NCBI RefSeq assembly: GCF_002571225.1
Contig: NZ_NVEC01000029.1
Coordinates: forward strand, 1 to 55,865
DNA from: Bacillus sp. AFS059628
GTDB lineage: Bacteria > Bacillota > Bacilli > Bacillales > Bacillaceae_G
DNA length: 55,865 nt
Direction: 5' to 3'
The translations under genes and the position numbers were made by a program. The notes beneath the pieces are model-generated. The model had not been told where the DNA came from and searched no databases. It saw nothing but the letters and a program-made list of their open reading frames with translations. This document shows, piece after piece, positions 45,675-54,525 of this stretch (positions are counted from its first letter, which is position 1; every line of letters begins with the position of its first letter).

Positions 45675-45692
45675 CTACTTCTACGTTACTTT

Positions 45693-47150
45693 TTAAATTG
45701 AAGCATTCTTCCCTGCCTCGATTTCTAATGACTCTTCATGCCACCAAAGTGTTTCTTCAGGGTCTTCTTTCGCAATTTGATGTGCTTCTTTTTTCGTTTC
45801 TACTGTAGGATATGAACCTTTTAGCGCACGTCCTGATGTTGTAACGAATAATACACTAAATACGACTAATCCAATAATACTTACACCCGCTAAATAAAAT
45901 GCCGGTGCTAGCGGGTTACCAGTCGCATGAACTAAGTATGAACATACGAGCGGCGTTGTTCCACCGAATATAGATACAGAAATATTAAATGAGATCGAAA
46001 GTGCTCGATAACGTACATCGGTGAAAAAGAGTGATGGTAATAACGAAGGTAATGTTCCTTCATATACACTTAGGAAGAATCCTAATACGAAAATACCTGC
46101 AAATATAGCTGCAATATGCCCGTTACCTATTAGTAAAAATGCTGGGATTGCAAATATAGTTAAACCGAGTAAACCAATTTGCACGACGCGTTTATTACCA
46201 ATTTTATCACTTAATTTACCGAAATATAGTGCTAGTGGAATCATAAGTGCCATCGTAATAGAAATAATTAATAAGCCAGTTGTTTCTTCGACTTTAAGTA
46301 CTTGAGTTAGATAAGAAGGAATATACGAAAGAATCATATAATTCGTAATATTAAAGAAGGCGACAATTACTGTGCTTAATAAGAAGTCTTTTTTGTGATA
46401 TTTCATAATATCCATAAATGAAAATTGTTCATTGTCTTCAGATTCCTCTTGTGCTTTTTCCATCTCTTCAAAGATGGGAGATTCATCTAAATGACGGCGT
46501 AAATATAAACCGACCAAGCCAATTGGTGCAGCTACTAAGAAAGGAATACGCCAGCCCCAGCTGAGCATTTGTTCATCTGTTAACAATAACGTCAAAATGG
46601 TAACAATTACCGATGCAGCAATGTAACCTGAGAGTGTTCCAATTTCAAGACCACTACCGAGTATACCACGCTTTTTATCTGGAGAAGATTCTGCGATATA
46701 AACCATTGCACCTGAATATTCGCCGCCTGTAGAGAAGCCTTGAATCATTCGGGCAACTAAAAGTAGTATTGGTGCCCATACACCAATTTGTTCATAGGTT
46801 GGTAGTAATGCGATGAATAATGTAGAAAGTGCCATTAAAATAATAGTAGTACTTAACACGATTTTTCGGCCGTACTTATCTCCTATTCTACCAAAGAATA
46901 CACCTCCGATTGGTCGAACGAGAAAGGCTGCTGCAAATGTACCGAATGTAAGTACAAGTTGCAATCCACTATTATCAACACCTGAGAAGAATAATTGACT
47001 TAAGATAACCGCTAAATACGCGTATAATCCGAAGTCAAACCACTCCATTGCATTCCCTATACCAGTAGCAACTACTGCTTTCCTGGCTTGTTTAGGATTG
47101 ACAATATTAACGTCTTGAGGTTCAAAATTTAAATCATTATTTTGTTGCAT
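45693..47150 (-). CDS. proP: MHS-family MFS transporter, ProP-like
   Basis: A 485-residue metabolite:H+ symporter with 12 helices: VVATGIGNAMEWFDFGLYAYLAV (the MHS N-terminal signature), GGVFFGRIGDKYGRKIVL (A-like motif, about 90-107), GFSTGGEYSGAMVYIAESSPDKKRGILGS and a C-terminal hydrophilic tail. E. coli ProP imports proline and glycine betaine under osmotic stress; other MHS proteins carry alpha-ketoglutarate or citrate, so the name is provisional. I use the ATG at 47150 because the MHS block begins soon after; AAGGAG is 12 bases away, and the frame stays open to 47192. Confidence 0.85.
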   Translation of the reverse strand: MQQNNDLNFEPQDVNIVNPKQARKAVVATGIGNAMEWFDFGLYAYLAVILSQLFFSGVDNSGLQLVLTFGTFAAAFLVRPIGGVFFGRIGDKYGRKIVLSTTIILMALSTLFIALLPTYEQIGVWAPILLLVARMIQGFSTGGEYSGAMVYIAESSPDKKRGILGSGLEIGTLSGYIAASVIVTILTLLLTDEQMLSWGWRIPFLVAAPIGLVGLYLRRHLDESPIFEEMEKAQEESEDNEQFSFMDIMKYHKKDFLLSTVIVAFFNITNYMILSYIPSYLTQVLKVEETTGLLIISITMALMIPLALYFGKLSDKIGNKRVVQIGLLGLTIFAIPAFLLIGNGHIAAIFAGIFVLGFFLSVYEGTLPSLLPSLFFTDVRYRALSISFNISVSIFGGTTPLVCSYLVHATGNPLAPAFYLAGVSIIGLVVFSVLFVTTSGRALKGSYPTVETKKEAHQIAKEDPEETLWWHEESLEIEAGKNASI

Positions 47151-47553
47151 ATAATTAAACAGCTCCTTTTTTAATTTAACTTCTTTAAGCACACCTTCTC
47201 TTATTGAATAAAATTAATCCGAAGCACTTAAGGAAAAGCAACGTCTCCTTTTCTGTTATTATTATTTCACATAATTAATTATTTGTCCAATTAAATGCTC
47301 TTTTTGTATAAATTTACACCCTATTTAACTTTTCATAAAATGAAGTTAAGGCTATATAATATATACCTTTACACTAAAAATGAACCATTCATTTTTTTAT
47401 ATTTATAACGTTTCTATAATCGCTTCCTCTAACTTAGAAATCAGTAACTTTTACTTAAGATTTGCATATATTTAAAAAGTGAACTCATTAGCTCGCATTC
47501 TGTTTTATTACATTTAACTATAATATTATTATAGTTTTAAAGGAGGCTATTTT
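47151..47553. other. Intergenic region with palindrome before the GT2 genes
   Basis: About 400 bp of AT-rich DNA divergent between the ProP-like gene and the small membrane gene. ACTATAAT and ATTATAGT (47517-47535) are exact arms around ATT immediately before AAAGGAGG of the next gene. It could be an operator or part of a promoter. Nothing else was recognised. Confidence 0.45.
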
Positions 47554-47814
47554 ATGTTGGAAATAATACTTGTAGTTGCTACTGTTTCTTTTCTCTTAAT
47601 TATTTCTGGATTTTTCATTATCTTAAAACAATATAAAGAAATTAAAAATATAAAGACTATATTAACTACAAAAAAAGAAAATGAGAAAACTTCCCCCGAA
47701 AACTCCATCCCTTTGCAATTAGACCTTAGTGTTCTCAATAATTTACTCGCTTCTGGAATCAATAAAAACTCTAATTCAAGTAATGAAAATTGTGAGTCTG
47801 ATAAAAACAAATGA
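47554..47814 (+). CDS. Small single-helix membrane protein upstream of GT2 gene
   Basis: An 86-residue protein with one N-terminal hydrophobic helix (MLEIILVVATVSFLLIISGF), a basic linker (KQYKEIKNIKTILTTKKENE) and a polar, asparagine/serine-rich tail. AAAGGAGG precedes the ATG at good spacing, so it is likely expressed. The tandem GT2 gene begins 87 bp downstream on the same strand with its own strong ribosome binding site, so the two may form an operon. Family not recognised. A membrane anchor or scaffold for the glycosyltransferase is a guess. Confidence 0.65.
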   Translation: MLEIILVVATVSFLLIISGFFIILKQYKEIKNIKTILTTKKENEKTSPENSIPLQLDLSVLNNLLASGINKNSNSSNENCESDKNK

Positions 47815-47901
47815 TTGTTATGCTTATACCAAAAAGAAAATATATCTCCTATTTTATCAAATCTTATTAACAACTACCTCTGATTAAAAAGGAGGCTGCT
47901 T

Positions 47902-49398
47902 ATGTGTAAAAATTCAATTTCTATTATTATCCCCATACAACATAAAATAAAAAATTTACCTAGAATTTTGGAAGCATGTAAACAACTACAGCCTTTAGAA
48001 ATTATCCTTACTATTAACGGATATACTCAGGATTCAATTGAGAGTGCAGATTCCTACAATTGTGAAATTATTCCACTAGAAGAACCGATAGAATCTACTA
48101 ATCTTTATGTAATTGGCGCAAAAAAAGCAAAGGGGCAGTACCTCTTATTTTTAGATGAAAATTACATGATTGACTCCTTCTCACTTATACAATTTCTTCA
48201 ACCATTACGAAATGGATCGGCTGACGTCGTATTAAATAATTTAGATGAATTTTTTTATCAAAAACAACAGCCCCATTTAGCAATGATTTGGCAACAAGTT
48301 ACAAATCATTTTTTTCATCACCCGGATTTAAATATTAACTCCTTATTATTCCCTCCCTATGCAATGACAAAAGAAGTACTTGAGGTAATTAATCCAGATA
48401 ATTTATCAAATCCAATATTGGCCCAAATGAAAATTATTAAACATAAATTTCGAATTTGCGATCAATTCAACATTTCTATCCCTCAAGTTCCCTCTTTTCC
48501 TTCAACTCAACTCATTCATTATCATCTTGAAGCCATTGCAAATTGGCTCAATATAGAGCAAAATCCAAGAGGAAACTTTACCGACAATAATCGAAAGCGT
48601 GATATTATTTTAGGGCTTCAAAACGGGGAACAAAAATCCATTCCAAAAATAATTACAGGTAAAGAGTTTTATTCGAATACTTATGGAGAGCAACAATTAT
48701 CAGTTATCATCCCTGTTCAAAATGAAGAAAAAACGATAGAATCTGTCATTTTTGAGGTACAGAAATTAAAACCTTTTGAAATTATCGTTATTGTTAATGG
48801 ATCAACAGATAAAACAGAGGAATTGGCTAAGGGTTGCGGTGCAACAGTTATTAGTTACGAAGAAGCACTTGGAAATGATACAGGACGTGCTGTTGGTGCC
48901 TTTTTTGCCAAAGGTGACATATTATTATTTATAGATGGAGATTTCTTAATTTCTAGTTATGAATTATTACCATTTGTACAATCTATTCAAAATGGCACGG
49001 ACTTAGCTTTAAATAAACTAGAGTACTACTATAAGTATCGTCTCCCCTATTCTATCGTCACCGCATGTAAATATGCTGTCAACTTAGCATGTAATCGAAA
49101 AGATTTAGGTATGGGATCCACAATTGCTGTCCCTCATGCTTTTAGTCGAAAATGCATTCATACAATTGGATTTGATTCACTTCTTTCACCAACCTTAAGT
49201 CAAGTGAAAACAATTTTAGCAGGCTTTCATGTACAAAATATCCATTCTGTCGACGTTGATAAATTGAATCGTGTTCGACCAGAAAAACACTTCACTGAGA
49301 AAGGTTCCCTTTCATTAGCAACACAACAAATCATTGGTGATCATATAGAAGCAATTTCTTATCTCATCGAACATAAAAGAGGTAAAGAGTGCTTTTAA
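47902..49398 (+). CDS. Tandem GT2 glycosyltransferase (two domains)
   Basis: A 498-residue protein made of two homologous GT-A halves. Half 1 (about 4-235) has SIIIPIQHK and ILTINGYTQDS, but at the DxD position it reads LDENYM (85-87). Half 2 (about 264-498) has VIIPVQNEEKT, VIVNGSTDKT and an intact IDGDF (345-347). The linker RGNFTDNNRKRDII (about 223-236) is shared with the two paralogues further on. No membrane helix or signal peptide. Only half 2 looks catalytic. ATG at 47902 follows AAAGGAGG. Donor and acceptor unknown. Confidence 0.88.
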   Translation: MCKNSISIIIPIQHKIKNLPRILEACKQLQPLEIILTINGYTQDSIESADSYNCEIIPLEEPIESTNLYVIGAKKAKGQYLLFLDENYMIDSFSLIQFLQPLRNGSADVVLNNLDEFFYQKQQPHLAMIWQQVTNHFFHHPDLNINSLLFPPYAMTKEVLEVINPDNLSNPILAQMKIIKHKFRICDQFNISIPQVPSFPSTQLIHYHLEAIANWLNIEQNPRGNFTDNNRKRDIILGLQNGEQKSIPKIITGKEFYSNTYGEQQLSVIIPVQNEEKTIESVIFEVQKLKPFEIIVIVNGSTDKTEELAKGCGATVISYEEALGNDTGRAVGAFFAKGDILLFIDGDFLISSYELLPFVQSIQNGTDLALNKLEYYYKYRLPYSIVTACKYAVNLACNRKDLGMGSTIAVPHAFSRKCIHTIGFDSLLSPTLSQVKTILAGFHVQNIHSVDVDKLNRVRPEKHFTEKGSLSLATQQIIGDHIEAISYLIEHKRGKECF

Positions 49399-49454
49399 TT
49401 ATACATCCTGTCTACTAAATAATATATTATCTCATTTTTAATATATGACAGAAT

Positions 49455-49483
49455 AAAAAAGATGGGTTGTAACCATCTTTTTT
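49455..49483. terminator. Bidirectional terminator
   Basis: AAAAAAGATGG pairs with CCATCTTTTTT around seven bases, between the converging GT2 gene and the small Cys protein gene. Confidence 0.88.
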
Positions 49484-49541
49484 ATTTTTACATTAGATCA
49501 AAAGAAAAGTAGCAGGTAGGCTTTTCATTTCTGTATCTTTC

Positions 49542-49784
49542 TTAAGAAGTTTGAAAAGAGAGGCTTGTTAATGAAGAGTCAACACTTAAATCATCTTTTA
49601 GTACAATTGAGAAACATGCAACTAATGGTAAAGTAATAACAATTGATCCACTAGGACTAATTACAATAGTAGGACTTGTCCCACATGTGCCTCCACAATC
49701 GACTACTGCATCAATTCCACTACCAGGGGTAATTGTAATTTTAAGACACACATCTAAACAAACATTATTCGTAGTACATGCCAT
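49542..49784 (-). CDS. Small Cys-containing protein A
   Basis: An 80-residue protein (MACTTNNVCLDVCLKITITP onward) with Cys at 3, 9, 13, 30, 34 and 57, a Gly/Thr/Ser-rich beta-prone middle and an ending LKDDLSVDSSLTSLSFQTS. There is no signal peptide or membrane helix. ATG at 49784 follows AAAGGAGGGAGAG. A disrupted paralogue lies 130 bp upstream (50014-50151). I do not recognise the family for certain; assembled sporulation-surface proteins (Ena/DUF3992-like) and peptide substrates of the flanking glycosyltransferases are possibilities without proof. Confidence 0.75.
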   Translation of the reverse strand: MACTTNNVCLDVCLKITITPGSGIDAVVDCGGTCGTSPTIVISPSGSIVITLPLVACFSIVLKDDLSVDSSLTSLSFQTS

Positions 49785-49910
49785 AACTCTCCCTCCTTTC
49801 TTTTAACAATATATGCAATTTATTGAATTCGGACACGACTCTCCTACTAAATTTTATAAAATAGATGCTATTTTACTATTCGTTTTATAGGTAATTAACG
49901 TTTGATTAAA

Positions 49911-50151
49911 CTATCTAAATCCAAAAAAACTCATATCATCTTTTACTGAAATAGAAATACATGCGATAAAGTGAAACTTTAATCAGTGGGGGTTTTCTTC
50001 ATCCCCCATTGATTTAAAGTGGGATAAATGGTATTACATTAAAATCAGATGAAAATTCATCATCGCATCTTACAAATATTTCTGCCCCGCCATTTGGATA
50101 AACTTTAGTTTCTAAACAAATATTAAAACAACTTTTATTGATGCAAGACAA
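49911..50151 (-). pseudogene. Small Cys-containing protein B, disrupted by a bcr-like element
   Basis: From TTG at 50151 (GGAGG seven bases upstream) the frame codes MSCINKSCFNICLETKVYP onward, but stops at 50014 inside the inserted 63-bp repeat (45 residues). Deleting the insert with one ATAAA copy joins it in frame to codons continuing to TAG at 49911. The restored 60-residue protein has NVIPFIACISISVKDDMS, matching VITLPLVACFSIVLKDDLS of protein A. The Cys pattern is also shared. So this is a paralogue inactivated or truncated by insertion. Confidence 0.85.
49966..50028 (+). repeat. bcr-like repeat, internally deleted copy 2
   Basis: A 63-bp element bounded by ATAAA at both ends (49966-49970 and 50024-50028). 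It is identical to copy 1 in its first about 45 bases apart from one change, then jumps directly to the last about 15 bases; the middle hairpin region is missing. It interrupts the small gene on the minus strand. Confidence 0.88.
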
Positions 50152-50252
50152 GGCATTCCCTCCTTTCTTGTACCTAACATTAATTTATATAGACATAAAA
50201 ATATCGTTACTTCTTTATTTACTCTTCACCTTATATACTTAAAATAAAGTGA

Positions 50253-50298
50253 AATAAAAAAAGTAAAAACCTCTTCATGTATTTGAAGAAGTTTTCAC
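50253..50298 (-). terminator. Terminator after the hydrolase-GT2 gene
   Basis: GTGAAAACTTCTTCA and TGAAGAGGTTTTTAC pair on the minus strand, followed by TTTTTTTATT. It ends the long leftward transcript. Confidence 0.82.
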
Positions 50299-50408
50299 TT
50301 ACAGCTGAACCAAAAGAGTAACTTTTTTAGAATTTTGTTTTCATCCCAATATTCAACTTACACTCTATCCGTTGCTATTTCACCCTTATTAGTAAAGTAG
50401 CTTCCAAA

Positions 50409-52799
50409 TTAAAATAAATCTTTAAAATCCCTATTCTTCAGTAAATAAGAAAGCCCTTCTACATGATCGCCGGTAATTCTCAATACAGCTGGTGGATGTC
50501 CTACTGTTGCAAAGTGTTCATTTGGACGAATACGATTTGGTTTCATTACATCTACAAAATGGACACATTCGACTTTATACCCTTCTAATATTGCCTTTAC
50601 TTGTGCAACACACGCTGTGTGAAGAGTGTCCCACCCGATTCCCTCTAAACATTTTCTACTAATAGCATGGGGAACAGCAATTGTAGATCCTACCCCTAAA
50701 TCTTTACGGTTACAAGCAATATTCAACATATATTTATATAAATTTACAATATATAGAGGAAATCTAAGATTTAAATTTAAATCGTTTAAAACCATATCAA
50801 CACCATCCGCAACAGCCTGTGTTAACGGATGAAGATCTTTTGCTGGAATAGCAAAATCAGCATCAATAAAGAGAAGTATATCCCCTGTGGCTTCTTGTGC
50901 ACCAATTGCCCGTCCTACATCATGCCCTACTCTTTCTTCATAAACAATTACTGTTGCCCCTGATTGCTTAGCGATTACTTCTGTCTGATCTGTTGACCCA
51001 TTAATGACAACAATTATTTCTTTCGGTTCAATTTTTCTTGCCTCAAGGATAACTTCTTTAATTGTCGCTTCTTCATTTTGTGCTGGTATAACAATTGATA
51101 ACTGTTTTCCATTATAAATTGATGAATTCATACCCCATCCTTTATAGAAACGTGAATAACTCTTTTGTTTTTTTAGTTGCTCTATAATGTCTCTTTTTCT
51201 TCCTCCATCTGTATAGTTCCCTCTATTATCTTTTCGTTGTAACCAACTTTCCAAAGCTTTTACATTCTCTTTAATCTCACATACTTCTAATTTAGTTAAT
51301 TCATTTTTATAGAAAGAGGTTTTGTTTGCGGGTATATTATTCAAGGAGGTGTTAGTGATAGCTGACGAGGATTGTAGTCGCCACCCTTTCTCAATAAGAG
51401 TTATTTGAGATAGAACCGGGGTTTGCAAAGTGTCATATCCAATGTCTTCAATTGCTTTTTTTATAATGGCATATGGCATAGATAACATCGAATCATATTT
51501 TAAATCCATACGTCCCAATACATCGTTTACTATTTTTCTATACACCATAGCAATACTTGGCCATTCCACACTTATCTTTTCAAAACATACGGAGTCTATG
51601 TTATTTAAGATTACATCCTGTTCCTTTTTTAGTATCGGTTCTAAAAATCGTTCTAGTTCTACCGAAAAGATAACATCTTCTCCATCTAAAAATAAGACTA
51701 CATCTCCATTGGCGATTTTCGCCCCATGAACAGGTGCTTTCCGTTTATTTTTCTCTTCTATAACAATAACGTTACTTTCAACAAATGTAGGTATAGCTTG
51801 TATTGCACTCATTCTATCATCAGCCACAATAATAATTTCTAGTGGTTTTATATGCTGCACTTTGTTTAAAATTTGATTCAATTTCGATTTTTCTTCTCCT
51901 AAAACTATAACGACTGACAGCCCCACTTCTTTTTGTTCTTCTTTTATAATTTGGTTAGGCTTTACTTTTTTTATATATTCAATTGTTTCACTCTTACCTA
52001 CAGCTGCATGCCCTGCTTTTTTATCGAAATATAAGTCTATTACAATTTGATTTATTTCCGTATCTTTATCCAGTTGTTCTAATTCAGAAATGAATGGTAG
52101 TAAATGATTTTGCACATCAAATTCACATGTAAAATTTTGCAAAAAATAAATATTCGGTACATATTTAATGTTATTAAAAAATTTCACAACATTAATTCTT
52201 TCCCCAAATTTCTCCTCAACTTCTTCTCTTGATAAACCTGGATAAGACAAATCGAAAACTAGATTTATTGGTACAGGTATCCATTTTAATAAATTTGTTT
52301 GAGGATTATTAATTAAAGCTGTGGAGCCCTTAACGAATCCAGCTAAAATTAAAGACATAAACCCTCCCCCGGAACTACCATAAAACAACACATTTTTCGA
52401 ATCAATTTTTAACTTTGTAAATAATATTTTTAAAATATTTGCTATATCTTGCAAGTAAAATCTATCTAACTTCCCTTGTCCCCAACCTAAAGACAATTTT
52501 CCAAGATATAATGTAGGATCATTATAATATATAACAGTATCTTCAAATTCATCCATCCATGAATGCCGATGAAAAATAGGTGGACCAATTGGCTGTTCTT
52601 GAAATCCACCTGCTCCGGATCCAAAAACAATAGTATTAGAAGCATTAGGCTTAATACGAATTAAAAATTCATACGTTACTTTATCCCAATCAATCTTGAG
52701 TATAAACGGTTCTGTAGTTTGAAAATCCATTTGCCATAATTCTTCATATGAAATGTTAATTTTCTTGTACTGGTCTAACAGTTTAATCACCCTTTCCAT
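50409..52799 (-). CDS. Hydrolase-GT2-GT2 fusion protein
   Basis: A 796-residue protein in three parts. Residues 1-285 are an alpha/beta-hydrolase-like domain with a nucleophile elbow YGSSGGGF (Ser143) and a late KKAGHAAVGKSE (His264), reminiscent of Asp2-type accessory proteins. Then come two GT-A halves: the first (about 292-535) has LDGED at the DxD position (372-375), the second (about 566-796) has an intact IDADF (646-648). The linker RGNYTDGGRKRDII and FYKGWGMNSSIYNGKQLS are shared with the next gene. Its start overlaps the upstream gene by 17 bases, without a good ribosome binding site of its own. Confidence 0.85.
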   Translation of the reverse strand: MERVIKLLDQYKKINISYEELWQMDFQTTEPFILKIDWDKVTYEFLIRIKPNASNTIVFGSGAGGFQEQPIGPPIFHRHSWMDEFEDTVIYYNDPTLYLGKLSLGWGQGKLDRFYLQDIANILKILFTKLKIDSKNVLFYGSSGGGFMSLILAGFVKGSTALINNPQTNLLKWIPVPINLVFDLSYPGLSREEVEEKFGERINVVKFFNNIKYVPNIYFLQNFTCEFDVQNHLLPFISELEQLDKDTEINQIVIDLYFDKKAGHAAVGKSETIEYIKKVKPNQIIKEEQKEVGLSVVIVLGEEKSKLNQILNKVQHIKPLEIIIVADDRMSAIQAIPTFVESNVIVIEEKNKRKAPVHGAKIANGDVVLFLDGEDVIFSVELERFLEPILKKEQDVILNNIDSVCFEKISVEWPSIAMVYRKIVNDVLGRMDLKYDSMLSMPYAIIKKAIEDIGYDTLQTPVLSQITLIEKGWRLQSSSAITNTSLNNIPANKTSFYKNELTKLEVCEIKENVKALESWLQRKDNRGNYTDGGRKRDIIEQLKKQKSYSRFYKGWGMNSSIYNGKQLSIVIPAQNEEATIKEVILEARKIEPKEIIVVINGSTDQTEVIAKQSGATVIVYEERVGHDVGRAIGAQEATGDILLFIDADFAIPAKDLHPLTQAVADGVDMVLNDLNLNLRFPLYIVNLYKYMLNIACNRKDLGVGSTIAVPHAISRKCLEGIGWDTLHTACVAQVKAILEGYKVECVHFVDVMKPNRIRPNEHFATVGHPPAVLRITGDHVEGLSYLLKNRDFKDLF

Positions 52800-54300
52800 C
52801 TATTTTGAGATGTTCTATTAAGTAAGAGAGAGCTTCAACGTGATCTCCAATTATTCTTAATACTGCTGGAGGATGTCCATTGTGACTTACATTCTCCATT
52901 AAACGTATTCTATTCGGTTTTACAACATCAACGTAATGTACACATTCTACTCTATACCCTTGTAATATAGCTTTTACTTGTGCAAGACTAGGGCATAGTA
53001 AACTTTCCCACCCTATTGCATCTAAGCATGATCTACTCATAGCATGTGGAATGGCTACTAATGAGCCATTACTTAATTCTGGTCGATTATATGCTAAATT
53101 AAGCATATATTTTACGACGTCTACAACATAAAACGGAGGATGTAACATCGGATTCAAATCATTTAATGCGATGTCTACACCAGCTGAAACTGCTTTTGTA
53201 AAGTGATGCAAATTACTTCCTGAAACGCTAAAATCACCATCAATAAATAAAAGAATATCTCCTGTAGCTTCAAGCGCTCCAATAGCACGTCCAACATTAT
53301 GACCAAGTCGTTCGTTATATTCAATAATAGTAGCACCAAGTCTTTTAGCGATACTGGCCGTTTGATCTGTCGAACCATTTACAACGACAATTATTTCTAG
53401 CGGTTCTATTTTTCTTGTCTCAAGTATTACTTGTTCTATAGTCTCTTCTTCATTTTGCACTGGTATAATGACAGAAAGTTGTTTCCCGTCATAAATTGAA
53501 GAATGCATTCCCCAACCTCGGTGATAAAAAGGATATTGCTTGCTTTTACCTAATCTTTGAATAATATCTCTTCTTTTTCCTGCATCAGTAAACCCTACTC
53601 TTCTTCCCTTTTTCTCTATCCATTTAGAAATACCGATTAAATATTTTTCCACTTTCTCTTTTTCATTCTCTAACAATTCTTTTTTAACTAAATACCCTTC
53701 TTCTTGTAACGTCTCATCTCTAGATAACGTTTTTATTGCATATTGATCGTTAATCCGCCAGCCCTGATTCACTATGTTCATATGAGCTAGAACGATATTT
53801 TTCATATAATCTAAGCCGATATTTACCACTACTTCTTTCGTAAGTGCATATGGTAATGAAAGTATTGAATTACTTTTTAAATCTGGTCGACTTAAAATTT
53901 CATTTAATATTTTTCTCCAAACAATATCCATATTTGGACATTTACCAACTTCTACAAATTTATCTATTTTGTTTAATACTACATCAGCCTGATTTGTAAC
54001 AACTGGTTCAATAAATTTCTTCATCTCATTTGTAGATAATGAAAAATTACTATCTACAAATAACAAAACATCTCCTTTTGCTGCCTTTACAGAAGCTTCA
54101 TACCCATCATAATACGTACTATATTTATCCATCAAAACAATATGGCATTTATGTTTCTTTGCTATTTCATACAAATTACTTCTATCGTTAGGAACGAAAA
54201 TTATAATTTCAAGAGGATTTAGCTTCCATATAGATTGAATTGACTCTTCTAATATTTGCTCTCTTTCACTATACAAAATAATAACCGTTAACGATTTCAT
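52783..54300 (-). CDS. Tandem GT2 glycosyltransferase (two domains)
   Basis: A 505-residue protein with the same two-half design: half 1 (about 1-235) has VDSNF (83-85) where DxD is expected; half 2 (about 275-505) has VIIPVQNEEET, VVVNGSTDQT and IDGDF (354-356). Linker RRVGFTDAGKRRDII. No signal peptide or membrane helix. ATG at 54300 follows GGGGG. It is translationally coupled to the hydrolase fusion downstream. Likely cytoplasmic glycosyltransferase; the first half may have become a binding or structural domain. Confidence 0.88.
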   Translation of the reverse strand: MKSLTVIILYSEREQILEESIQSIWKLNPLEIIIFVPNDRSNLYEIAKKHKCHIVLMDKYSTYYDGYEASVKAAKGDVLLFVDSNFSLSTNEMKKFIEPVVTNQADVVLNKIDKFVEVGKCPNMDIVWRKILNEILSRPDLKSNSILSLPYALTKEVVVNIGLDYMKNIVLAHMNIVNQGWRINDQYAIKTLSRDETLQEEGYLVKKELLENEKEKVEKYLIGISKWIEKKGRRVGFTDAGKRRDIIQRLGKSKQYPFYHRGWGMHSSIYDGKQLSVIIPVQNEEETIEQVILETRKIEPLEIIVVVNGSTDQTASIAKRLGATIIEYNERLGHNVGRAIGALEATGDILLFIDGDFSVSGSNLHHFTKAVSAGVDIALNDLNPMLHPPFYVVDVVKYMLNLAYNRPELSNGSLVAIPHAMSRSCLDAIGWESLLCPSLAQVKAILQGYRVECVHYVDVVKPNRIRLMENVSHNGHPPAVLRIIGDHVEALSYLIEHLKIDGKGD

Positions 54301-54492
54301 TACACGCCCCCTTTACACATCATGTGACATAAAATATTAAGTATTACCATTTCCTATGAATTTGCTACTTTATTAACATATTCAAAAGTGAATTATACTG
54401 TGTAAAAACAACCGTCTATTTTTGAAAATATAAGTTCTGCACTTACCTCCTTCCTCTTATCATTGTTTGTTACAACTCTCACCATAAAAAGC

Positions 54493-54525
54493 AAAAAAAA
54501 GTCCTAATTTCTTTAGGACTCTTTT
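54493..54525 (-). terminator. Terminator of the propeller gene
   Basis: AAGTCCTAA and TTAGGACT arms around a five-base loop, with A and T runs outside, located right after the stop codon. Confidence 0.85.

Noticed and set aside
51430-51729. Open frame antisense to the hydrolase-GT2 gene
   Set aside because: It mirrors the GT2 domain; there is no initiation signal.
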